64,000 bases of DNA. It comes from Fibrobacter sp. UWH6. Lineage in GTDB: Bacteria; Fibrobacterota; Fibrobacteria; Fibrobacterales; Fibrobacteraceae. The translations under genes and the position numbers were made by a program. Where the stretch lies: assembly GCF_900142465.1 (NCBI RefSeq), contig NZ_FRAX01000004.1, positions 124,001 through 188,000 on the forward strand, read 5' to 3'. Within the stretch, counting starts at the first letter, position 1; each line of letters begins with the position of its first letter. Shown in pieces: positions 24,169 through 31,645 of this stretch. The notes under the pieces are model-generated. The model was not told the DNA's origin, searched no databases, and was given only the letters and a program-made list of their open reading frames with translations.

Positions 24169-25397
24169 TGAAGCGTCCTTTATACATTAATGACTTTGCC
24201 TTCCACTGCATTCTTGGCGGTGGTAACATGGCCAATCACCATGAAGTTCTTGAAAAATTGAATAATGCAGAACGCGGTGAATTTACCATGTACGATGTGG
24301 CAGGCGTTATGCGGCCGGCTGCATCGATTGATCCGAATACCTTGCCTCCTGTAGCTGACAAGTGGTTCGATAATCGCGTGAACCGTTTGGCTCAGGCGGC
24401 TTTGTCTGGTATAAATGGCGACGGACTGGATGATACAATCAGGAAAGCCGTTGAAAAGTTTGGTGCAGACCGCGTAGGTATTTTTATCGGTTCCTGCGAT
24501 AATGGATCTGAGGCATCCCTTTCGGCATTGCGTTGTTTTAAAGAAACGGGCAAGTATCCAGAAGGTTATGTCCTGGATATGCAGCGTGCTGATTTCCCCG
24601 CAAGGTTTATTGCGGAACGTTATGGAATCAAGGGCTCGATTCTTGTTCATTCCACAGCTTGTGCATCTAGTGCCAGCGCTTTCATTTCTGCCCGAAATAG
24701 TCTCTATGCCGGTCATTGTGACGTGGCGATTGTGGGCGGGGTGGATATTTCCTCGTTACCGGTCATTCTCGGGTTTGCATCGTTAGAAGCGATGAGCGAT
24801 CAGCCTACCAATCCTTTTAGTGCAAATCGTTCAGGTCTGACCCTGGGCGATGCGGCAGCCTTCTTTGTGGTGACCAGGGAGCCTTGCCCGGAACTGTGTG
24901 CAGAGCCGACCTTGAAGGTGATTGGTTGTGGTGAAAGTGCCGATGCCGACCATATTACGGCACCCCGGGCCGATGGAATGGGTGCTGTTCAGGCGATGCA
25001 TGCCGCTCTTGAAGATGCCGGAATTTCAGCGGATCAGATTGGCTATGTGAATCTGCATGGTACTGGAACCAGGTTGAACGATTCCATGGAAAGCAAGGCC
25101 ATTGCCAAGGTGTTCGGCTCCGAAGAAAATGGGGCGTCTGTCCCGGTAAGTTCCACAAAGGCCTTGACCGGTCATTCTCTGGGGGCTGCCGGTGCTCTAG
25201 AGATTGCGTTCTGTTGCATGTCTCTAAAAAATGGGGGAGTGTTGCCTGCTCATCTGAATGATGGGGTGGTGGATCCGGCATTCCCTGCGGTTCATCTCGT
25301 GGCTCCTGGCGAAATTGCCAACGGGTTGAAGTATTGTATGAGCAACTCCTTTGCCTTTGGCGGATGTAACGTTTCGCTTATTGTAGAAAACGGCTAA
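24168..25397 (+). CDS. Beta-ketoacyl-ACP synthase (ApeO-like)
   Basis: A 409-residue condensing enzyme. The nucleophilic Cys is in VHSTACASSASAF, and the two His of the Cys-His-His triad are in NLHGTGT and TGHSLGAAGA. The C-terminal NSFAFGGCNVSLI is also typical. It extends the carrier-bound aryl starter by two carbons per round. Its start overlaps the upstream stop (TGATG). Confidence 0.9.
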   Translation: MKRPLYINDFAFHCILGGGNMANHHEVLEKLNNAERGEFTMYDVAGVMRPAASIDPNTLPPVADKWFDNRVNRLAQAALSGINGDGLDDTIRKAVEKFGADRVGIFIGSCDNGSEASLSALRCFKETGKYPEGYVLDMQRADFPARFIAERYGIKGSILVHSTACASSASAFISARNSLYAGHCDVAIVGGVDISSLPVILGFASLEAMSDQPTNPFSANRSGLTLGDAAAFFVVTREPCPELCAEPTLKVIGCGESADADHITAPRADGMGAVQAMHAALEDAGISADQIGYVNLHGTGTRLNDSMESKAIAKVFGSEENGASVPVSSTKALTGHSLGAAGALEIAFCCMSLKNGGVLPAHLNDGVVDPAFPAVHLVAPGEIANGLKYCMSNSFAFGGCNVSLIVENG

Positions 25398-25412
25398 GAT
25401 GTAGGAATACTG

Positions 25413-25880
25413 ATGATTGAAGAATTCAAGACAAGAGACTCCGTCAGTGAACTTGTGCCCCACAAGGGTAAAATGCTTCTTCTGGACCGAGTCCAGAGCT
25501 ATAGCCTAGAAGAGATTTCCATATCCACGGAAATTGATATTCGCAAGGACTGCATGTTCTATGATGAAAATCTAGGCGGTGTGCCCGCCTGGATTGCCTT
25601 TGAATATATGGCGCAGAGTATTTCCGCTCTGTCGGGAATTTATGGACGTTCCAAAGGCGAAAAACCGAAGGTCGGTTTTATTATGAGCGTGTCTAGTTTC
25701 AAGACTGATATTCCTGTGTTTAAGACGGGGGATACTGTCGTGGTAAAAGTTCGCCAGACCATCCGCATGGATATGGCGGTAACATTTGATGGATCCGCTT
25801 CGGTAGACGGAAAGCAGGTCGTTGCTGCAACGTTGAATACCGTAGAGGTTCCTGATCCCAAGGCGTCCTTGGGTTTGTGA
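25413..25880 (+). CDS. 3-hydroxyacyl-ACP dehydratase (ApeP-like)
   Basis: A 155-residue hot-dog protein. LVPHKGKMLLLDRVQSY carries the catalytic His region of ApeP/FabA-like dehydratases, and PAWIAFEYMAQSISALSG the central helix. It would make the double bond in each elongation cycle together with the reductase encoded just downstream. The hot-dog domain in the large fusion at 14428 is a second dehydratase, so the pathway has two. Confidence 0.85.
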   Translation: MIEEFKTRDSVSELVPHKGKMLLLDRVQSYSLEEISISTEIDIRKDCMFYDENLGGVPAWIAFEYMAQSISALSGIYGRSKGEKPKVGFIMSVSSFKTDIPVFKTGDTVVVKVRQTIRMDMAVTFDGSASVDGKQVVAATLNTVEVPDPKASLGL

Positions 25881-25896
25881 GTGTGTAGAGGGTAAA

Positions 25897-26640
25897 ATGG
25901 ATAATAATAAGACTGAAAATGCTAAGAGTGTATTGGTTACTGGAGCCAGTGGCGGAATTGGACTTGCCATTGTCGAAGCCTTGGCCAATGCCGGATACAC
26001 CGTGGTGGCTCATTACAATCGAAATGCGGCTCCCGTTGATGCCTTGGCCGAAAAGATTCGCGCCAATGGCGGTTGTGTTCGTACTCTGCAATTTGATATC
26101 AGCAATCGCGAGCAGTGCAAGGAAGTAATCGAAAAGGACATTGCCGAAAATGGCGTTTATTATGGCGTTGTGACCAATGCCGGTGTCTGTGCCGATATGC
26201 CTTTCCCTGCCATGACCGGCGAGTTCTGGGACAAGGTGATCGATACCAACCTGAACGGTTTTTATAATGTGATGTTCCCCATTGTAATGCCCATGTGCCG
26301 CAAGCGTCGTGGACGTATTGTGACCATTTCTTCTGTGTCTGGCGTTATCGGTAATCGTGGCCAGGTAAACTACAGCGCATCAAAGGCTGGCCTTATCGGA
26401 GCCACAAAGGCTTTGGCCACCGAACTGGCTAGCCGTAACATCACGGTGAATAGCGTCGCTCCTGGCATCATTGAAACAGAAATGATCAAGGATGCCCCTC
26501 TGGATATGATCTTGCCGGCAGTTCCCATGAAACGTGTGGGCAAACCTGAAGAAGTGGCCGCCACGGTTGTGTTCTTGCTTTCTGATGGAGCAGCCTATAT
26601 TACCCGCCAGGTAATTTCTGTAAATGGAGGTTTGGCATGA
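25897..26640 (+). CDS. 3-oxoacyl-ACP reductase (FabG/ApeQ-like)
   Basis: A 247-residue short-chain dehydrogenase. TGASGGIG binds the cofactor, NAG is in VVTNAGVCAD, the catalytic Ser lies in ISSVSGV and the Tyr/Lys pair in YSASKAG. The PGIIETEMIKD segment and the last residues VISVNGGLA match FabG. It reduces the ketone after each condensation, in the same operon as the synthases and dehydratase. Its end overlaps the next start (ATGA). Confidence 0.92.
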   Translation: MDNNKTENAKSVLVTGASGGIGLAIVEALANAGYTVVAHYNRNAAPVDALAEKIRANGGCVRTLQFDISNREQCKEVIEKDIAENGVYYGVVTNAGVCADMPFPAMTGEFWDKVIDTNLNGFYNVMFPIVMPMCRKRRGRIVTISSVSGVIGNRGQVNYSASKAGLIGATKALATELASRNITVNSVAPGIIETEMIKDAPLDMILPAVPMKRVGKPEEVAATVVFLLSDGAAYITRQVISVNGGLA

Positions 26641-27866
26641 GTCGTAGAGTTGTCGTTACCGGTGGTTCCTGCATTTCTTCCCTCGGCATGGAACTGGATG
26701 AAATCTTCACTAGCCTAAAGTCTTTGAAGAATCGCATTGTCCGTATGGAAGATTGGGATAAGTATACCCAGATGAACACTCGTCTGGCTGCACCCATTCT
26801 TTATGACTTGCCGGAATACCCCCGCAAGAAAATCCGTGGTGCCGGTCGCGTGGGACTCCTGGCTTTGGCCTCTGCCGACAAGGCAATGCAGGTGGCTGGC
26901 CTCACTGGCGATACCGAACTTTTAAAGTCTGGCCGAGTGGGTGTGGCTTACGGTTCTTCTATGGGTAGCGTCAATCCTCTGATGGATTTCTTCTCCATGT
27001 TGAATCCTCCCTACGATTGCTCCAAGATTACAGCTACCACTTATATCCGCTCTATGCCCCAGACTTGCGCCGTGAATATCAGCGTGTTCTTTGGCATGAC
27101 TGGACGTCTGATTACCACCAATACCGCATGCACCAGCGGAAGCCTTTCTATCGGTTACGCTTACGAAGCCATTAAGTATGGCATGCAGGATGTGATGGTG
27201 GCTGGCGGTGCCGACGAACTGGATCCTACAGAATCAGCAGTCTTTGATACCTTGTTCGCAACTAGCGTCAAGAACGATACTCCGGAACTGACTCCTGCCG
27301 CCTATGACAAGGATCGTGACGGTCTGGTCATTGGCGAAGGTGCCGGTACCTTGGTGCTTGAAGAATATGAACACGCCAAGGCCCGTGGCGCGCACATCTA
27401 TGCAGAACTGGTGGGCTTCGGTCACAATACCGATGGCGACCACATTACCCAGCCCAAGAAAGAAACCATGCAGCATGCCCTGGAACTTGCTCTTCTGGAT
27501 TCCGGTGTTGCTCCCGAAGCCATTGGCTACGTGAACGGTCATGGCACTGCTACCCATCATGGAGATATTGCCGAAAGCTGGGCCACTTACGGTGCCTTCA
27601 GGAATCGGGCCGTTCCTCTATCCAGTCTCAAGAGCTACATCGGTCACTCCCTCGGTGCCTGTGGCGGCATTGAAGCCTGGCTTGGCATCAACATGATGAA
27701 TCGTGGCTGGTTCAGCCCCAATCTTAACTTGAAGAACGTGGATCCGGAATGCGCTCCCCTGGATTACATTACCGGTTCCGGTCGCGAAATGGATGTGGAA
27801 TACTTTATGTCCAACAACTTCGCTTTCGGCGGTATTAATACTTCGCTGATTTTCAAGAAGGTCTAA
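26637..27866 (+). CDS. Beta-ketoacyl-ACP synthase, FabF-like (ApeR-like)
   Basis: A 409-residue condensing enzyme with the Cys in TTNTACTSGSLS and the two His in YVNGHGTATHHGD and IGHSLGACGG. It ends with NNFAFGGINTSLIF. It is the second complete synthase of the operon, and the last gene before a strong terminator. One of the two full synthases probably pairs with the Cys-less protein at 11944. Confidence 0.9.
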   Translation: MSRRVVVTGGSCISSLGMELDEIFTSLKSLKNRIVRMEDWDKYTQMNTRLAAPILYDLPEYPRKKIRGAGRVGLLALASADKAMQVAGLTGDTELLKSGRVGVAYGSSMGSVNPLMDFFSMLNPPYDCSKITATTYIRSMPQTCAVNISVFFGMTGRLITTNTACTSGSLSIGYAYEAIKYGMQDVMVAGGADELDPTESAVFDTLFATSVKNDTPELTPAAYDKDRDGLVIGEGAGTLVLEEYEHAKARGAHIYAELVGFGHNTDGDHITQPKKETMQHALELALLDSGVAPEAIGYVNGHGTATHHGDIAESWATYGAFRNRAVPLSSLKSYIGHSLGACGGIEAWLGINMMNRGWFSPNLNLKNVDPECAPLDYITGSGREMDVEYFMSNNFAFGGINTSLIFKKV

Positions 27867-27884
27867 TTAAGAAATGGACCTTAA

Positions 27885-27921
27885 AAAGGCTGCGGTTCTT
27901 TTTGAACAGCAGCCTTTCTTC
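27885..27921 (+). terminator. Terminator of the rightward aryl-polyene operon
   Basis: AAAGGCTGC (27885-27893) pairs perfectly with GCAGCCTTT (27909-27917), followed by CTT. It could serve the converging radical SAM gene as well, since that gene ends at 27941. Confidence 0.8.
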
Positions 27922-27940
27922 ATATGGGATAAAACGTCTT

Positions 27941-28822
27941 TTAGCCTTCCAGTTTTTTATTTACCAGCGCGATAATCTTGTCCCTTTCGCCACACCAGTT
28001 GGGGGCGATCAGCAGTTCGCTGGGGCTTTCACCGCTAAAACGTTCGATGGCTGTTTCGGTTCCGATAATCTTGATCATTTCTGCAACGGCGTCGCAGTAT
28101 TCCTCGAATGTCAGGAGGGTAATCTGTCCGTTGGCGTAATCCTCGGCCATGGCTGTTCCCACCACGATATGCAGGGGGTGAATTTTCACGGCGGCCAGAT
28201 GCAGGTCGCGAACCACTTGGGCCGTGCGCTTGAAGTCGTCCATGGTTTCGCCGGGGAGGCCTACGATGACATGGGTCGTCACGCAGAGACCTGCTGCCTG
28301 GCAACGGGTGACTGCGTCTTCGAATTCCGCCAGAGTATGTCTACGATTAATGCCAGCCAATGTCAAGTCGCTGGCTGTCTGCAGTCCGATTTCCACGATT
28401 ATGGGCTTCTTCTTGTTTAGAGACGCCAGGTAGTCCACCTTGTCCTGTTCCAGGCAATCGGGGCGGGTTCCGATGGCGAGACCGGCAATTTCCGGATGCT
28501 TGATGATGGGGCCGATAATCCCCTTTAAGTGTTCCAGGGGTGCGTGGGTATTTGTATAAGGCTGCAGATAAGCCAAAATACCGGCGTTGGGGTACTTGTC
28601 CCTCAGTTTCGGCACGAATTTTTCCAGTTGTTCCTGGATGCTGACCTTGGCTTGGTCAAAAACAGGGCTGAAACTGCGATTGTTGCAGTAAGAACAGCCC
28701 GAAAAACCCTTGGTACCGTCCAAATTAGGACAGTTCATGCCTCCGTTAAGAGGAAGTTTCCTCACTTTTAGGTAGTTCGGGAACAATTTTGCTAACAAGT
28801 CACGGTAAGGCGTGTAGTTCAT
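27941..28822 (-). CDS. TIGR01212-family radical SAM protein (YhcC-like)
   Basis: A 293-residue radical SAM protein. The first residues RKLPLNGGMNCPNLDGTKGF followed by SGCSYCNN hold the CPN..GCSYC cluster motif of this family. IGTRPDCL and GLQTASDLTLAGINR-like segments follow, plus VHVIVGLPGE-type TTHVIVGLPGETMDDF. The family is widespread, and its substrate is not established. It converges with the aryl-polyene operon and has no partner gene. Confidence 0.85.
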   Translation of the reverse strand: MNYTPYRDLLAKLFPNYLKVRKLPLNGGMNCPNLDGTKGFSGCSYCNNRSFSPVFDQAKVSIQEQLEKFVPKLRDKYPNAGILAYLQPYTNTHAPLEHLKGIIGPIIKHPEIAGLAIGTRPDCLEQDKVDYLASLNKKKPIIVEIGLQTASDLTLAGINRRHTLAEFEDAVTRCQAAGLCVTTHVIVGLPGETMDDFKRTAQVVRDLHLAAVKIHPLHIVVGTAMAEDYANGQITLLTFEEYCDAVAEMIKIIGTETAIERFSGESPSELLIAPNWCGERDKIIALVNKKLEG

Positions 28823-28959
28823 ACTTGAATAATAGCTTAAAAATGATGCAAATGTCGCAACAGATAATGCTCTTTGACGTAATAATTAAGGTTAGACATG
28901 ACGTATTTCGTTAAATTGTATTTATATTTCCTTGTGGTATGGGATGAAACGAGGAAATA
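28823..28959. promoter_or_regulatory. Divergent intergenic region
   Basis: A 137-base AT-rich gap between the leftward radical SAM gene and the rightward FISUMP lipoprotein gene, so it should hold both promoters. GAGGAAA at 28951 is the ribosome-binding site for the TTG at 28960. No clear operator was seen. Confidence 0.35.
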
Positions 28960-29910
28960 TTGAAGCTATTTCGTCTATTTACATCGGCTTTTTTGTGCAT
29001 TCTTGCATTATTTCTTGCAAGTGTCCTTTTTGGATGCAAGAAAGACGAGTCTGTCATACTCCGTTCGAACCCTGTACCGCCCCCCAAGGATACTGTCGTT
29101 ATTGTTCCCGTTGATACTGTTCCTGCTCCTGCCGATACAGTAGTTGATTCTGTCGAAACACCTGTCGATACGGTTCCTGCGGTTGATACCGTGGCTCCCG
29201 TGCCACCGCCAAAGGTCGAGGCGAAGCCTATTTCCAAAAAGAAGATTTCCCTTATTACGTCTCAGAAAAAATCTAATAACAGTGCCGTCGATTCCCTGGC
29301 CCTTTTGCCTGTGCCTACCGAACCGGATTCCGCCATGGTGGCTCTTTGCAGCGACGTGGGTGAGAACGAATTCTGCGATCTTCGCGACGGTAAGCGCTAC
29401 GATATTGTTGTCATTGGCCGTCAGACCTGGTTCCGTCGTAATCTTGCTTACGAAACAGAAGGCAGCTGGTGTCCCAACGATCAGGAAGAAAACTGCACTC
29501 TTTACGGTAGACTTTATCAGTGGAGTTCCGCCAATTCTTGCCCCGAAGGGTGGCATCTTCCCACGATGAGGGATTTTGCCATTCTTCATGATTATGTGCT
29601 CAAGAAGAATGCCGGTCAAGAAGGTGTTGGAACGAGCCTCAAGACTATTGTCGGCTGGAATGACGATGATATGGGTGAGGTCCCTGTGGGTACAAACCGT
29701 TATGGCTTTGGTGCAAAACCTGCCGGCTATCGCGACAATCGTGGACTCTACGTGTCCGTTGGCGATGAAGCCAATTTCTGGACCTCACACGAAATCATCG
29801 GTGAAAACAGGGCATCTTACTGGAACCTCTACTACGGCAACCAGGACTTCATCGGATCTTACGTTGGTCTGAAAACCTCCGCCATGTCCGTCCGTTGCAT
29901 CAAGGACTAA
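28960..29910 (+). CDS. FISUMP-domain lipoprotein with Pro/Asp/Val spacer
   Basis: A 316-residue surface lipoprotein. The signal sequence ends at LFGC (lipobox). Residues about 35-90 form a low-complexity spacer built from PVDTV/PADTV-like units, then a basic patch (KPISKKKISL). The C-terminal half is a FISUMP domain: FCDLRDGKRYDIVVIGRQTW, RRNLAYETEGSWCPND, YGRLYQWSSAN, CPEGWHLPT, NRYGFGAKPAGYRD and the final MSVRCIKD. The start is TTG at 28960, preceded by GAGGAAA. The domain is abundant in Fibrobacter and its function is not established; the spacer should hold it away from the membrane. Confidence 0.85.
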   Translation: MKLFRLFTSAFLCILALFLASVLFGCKKDESVILRSNPVPPPKDTVVIVPVDTVPAPADTVVDSVETPVDTVPAVDTVAPVPPPKVEAKPISKKKISLITSQKKSNNSAVDSLALLPVPTEPDSAMVALCSDVGENEFCDLRDGKRYDIVVIGRQTWFRRNLAYETEGSWCPNDQEENCTLYGRLYQWSSANSCPEGWHLPTMRDFAILHDYVLKKNAGQEGVGTSLKTIVGWNDDDMGEVPVGTNRYGFGAKPAGYRDNRGLYVSVGDEANFWTSHEIIGENRASYWNLYYGNQDFIGSYVGLKTSAMSVRCIKD

Positions 29911-29987
29911 GCCCTGGATAGCCTAGAAAAGACGTTGTTCCAATACCTGAATCAAAAGGTCTTTGTGAACTGCAAGTGAAGCCTGCG

Positions 29988-30575
29988 TTACAAGGTGACG
30001 GAAGCTAATTCTTCGCCGGTTTCAAGATGGTGGATGCTGAACTTGCCGTTATCGTAGAAACCGAAGGTGGGTGGGTTGCCGCCCTTGGGCAGACTGGTTG
30101 ATCCGGGATTTACCATGAGCACGCCCTTGAAGTTCCTTTGCAACTGGTAAATGTGTGTATGGCCATAAAGATAGGCGTCAATGGGGCAGTCTTCTTTAAG
30201 GGTGGGGTCCAGCTGAGAAAGTGCGTTAGACGGGAAACAATCCGGCATAAAAATATGGCCATGGCTTAGGAACAAGCGCACGGGTCCATCTTCAACTACG
30301 GCATATTCATCTTCGATCTTGATGAAGTCCAGCATCATCAAGTCAACGTCGGCATCGCAGTTGCCGCGGGCGGCTACAATCTTATCCGCATAAGGTCGCA
30401 ACGCTTCCACAACTCCCATGGGACCGTGTCCTTCGGGCAGCGGGTTGCGTGGCCCGTGATAAAGAGTGTCTCCCAGCAAGAAAATCTTGTCGCAGCCGAA
30501 CTTTTCGAAGAAGGACAATGCCCGTCGTGCTGCGATTGCAGAACCATGAATATCAGAAAGAATTAAAGCACGCAT
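29988..30575 (-). CDS. YfcE-type metallophosphoesterase
   Basis: A 195-residue calcineurin-like phosphoesterase. The metal-binding motifs are LSDIHGS (D-x-H), FLLGDTLYHGP (GD), ARGNCDAD (GNCD), FLSHGH and YGHTHIYQ (GHTH), ending with NPGSTSLPKGG. This is the YfcE/MJ0936 type that cleaves phosphodiesters in vitro; its physiological substrate is not clear. The start is placed at ATG 30575, giving MRALILSDIHG, because the family starts just before this motif. An in-frame TTG lies nine bases upstream. Its upstream region consists of short tandem repeats. Confidence 0.88.
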   Translation of the reverse strand: MRALILSDIHGSAIAARRALSFFEKFGCDKIFLLGDTLYHGPRNPLPEGHGPMGVVEALRPYADKIVAARGNCDADVDLMMLDFIKIEDEYAVVEDGPVRLFLSHGHIFMPDCFPSNALSQLDPTLKEDCPIDAYLYGHTHIYQLQRNFKGVLMVNPGSTSLPKGGNPPTFGFYDNGKFSIHHLETGEELASVTL

Positions 30576-30596
30576 ACGAAGCAAAAGTAAATAATT

Positions 30597-30659
30597 AACA
30601 GTGAATAGTGAAGAGTGAACAGTGAATAGTGAACAGTGAATAGTGAAGAGTGAAGAGTG
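30597..30659. repeat. Short tandem repeats of a GTGAAYAGTGAA type
   Basis: About nine copies of a 7-base unit close to AGTGAAY/GTGAASA run without a gap just upstream of the phosphoesterase gene. The unit is too short and direct for a CRISPR array. Confidence 0.75.
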
Positions 30660-30669
30660 GGGGGCTGCG

Positions 30670-30715
30670 TGTCATCCTGAGCGAAGTCGCGAAGCGACGA
30701 AGTCGAAGGATCTAG
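30670..30715. repeat. Dispersed intergenic element, copy 2
   Basis: It begins TGTCATCCTGA and ends GATCTAG, like the copy at 9141-9176. Between these borders lies a longer palindromic core in which GTCGC pairs with GCGAC. Both copies are intergenic. Confidence 0.55.
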
Positions 30716-30795
30716 TGACGTAGATATGAATTAATATGCCAGGTGCAATCGGCGCGATTATTTACCTGAAAGGAGCCGCAGGCTCCGCCCTCATA

Positions 30796-30853
30796 CCTCC
30801 CGTCTACTACCTCCCGTCTACTGCCTACTGCCTACTACCTACTACCTACTACC
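30796..30853. repeat. Pyrimidine-rich tandem repeats (CCTACTA / CCTCCCGT)
   Basis: About eight copies of a 7- to 8-base unit (CCTACTA, CCTACTG, CTCCCGT variants) directly after the stop codon of the TauE/SafE gene, read on the other strand. The region 30576-30860 as a whole holds only repeats and no gene. Confidence 0.7.
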
Positions 30854-30860
30854 AGCTCTC

Positions 30861-31589
30861 TCATCCGTTTAGTGCCACGATTCCGCTCACGGCCATATAC
30901 GCATACACGATTTTCTTTAGCACCTTGTGGGGAATTTTCTTGAAAACCTTGCCGCCAATAAAAGCTCCAAGAATCACGGCGGCCAAACCGTAAACGTAGG
31001 CGGCTCCTACTGCAGGTGTTACGAATCCGTTTGTCGCTCTAAAGAACGTCATCATTAGGTTCCCTAGGGCGAAATACACCTGACTGTGGGCGATGTACTT
31101 TTCCTTGGTCTCGCAAGATGCCAAAAAGTAGAGCGCTGCTGGCGGCCCTTGCATGGCGAACAGGCCTCCCATGACTCCAGAAATAATCCCTAGGACTGCC
31201 TGGACGAAAATGGTGGGCTTCAGCTTGATTTTTTCGCTGATAAAGAAGAAGTAGATGCTGATGGCAATTAGAATTACCCCCAGCACATGTTTCAGCATCT
31301 TGTCATCGAAGTTTGCCACGGCCCCTACAGCAAAAAAGCTGACTACGGCAAAAATGGCCAGGATGGGCAAAACTTCTTTCCAGACGATGAACTTTCTCAT
31401 TCGCAGGGCCACGACGATGGACATGGAACCTGCCAACATACCCGATAGGGCTGTAGCTTCTCCATAACTGGGCAGTAGGTGGGGGAGGATTGTCATCACG
31501 AAAATGCCGAACCCGAAACCGCTGACCCGCTGGATGAAGCTACCCATGCAGCTAATGCCTACCAGTATGAGAATGTAATGTATTTCCAT
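30861..31589 (-). CDS. TauE/SafE-family permease
   Basis: A 242-residue membrane protein with about eight hydrophobic segments. The N-terminal GISCMGSFIQRVSGFGFGIF contains the G-F-G-F pattern seen at the start of TauE/SafE half-repeats, and ISGVMGGLFAMQGPPAALYF is the second half-repeat. These proteins move sulfite, sulfoacetate or other organic anions across the inner membrane; the substrate cannot be read from sequence. The start at 31589 is chosen because it places the first helix at the N-terminus; 31673 would add a basic and poorly conserved leader and overlap the divergent gene. Confidence 0.8.
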   Translation of the reverse strand: MEIHYILILVGISCMGSFIQRVSGFGFGIFVMTILPHLLPSYGEATALSGMLAGSMSIVVALRMRKFIVWKEVLPILAIFAVVSFFAVGAVANFDDKMLKHVLGVILIAISIYFFFISEKIKLKPTIFVQAVLGIISGVMGGLFAMQGPPAALYFLASCETKEKYIAHSQVYFALGNLMMTFFRATNGFVTPAVGAAYVYGLAAVILGAFIGGKVFKKIPHKVLKKIVYAYMAVSGIVALNG

Positions 31590-31645
31590 TATCAATCTCA
31601 AATTTAAAAATCTTACTATAATTTTGCATAGAATAAGAGGGAAAT

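Noticed and set aside
30597-30659. CRISPR array
   Set aside because: The units are 7 bases long and contiguous, with no spacers and no cas genes.
30736-30993. An 85-codon plus-strand frame
   Set aside because: It is made of the pyrimidine-rich repeats and the antisense of the TauE/SafE gene.
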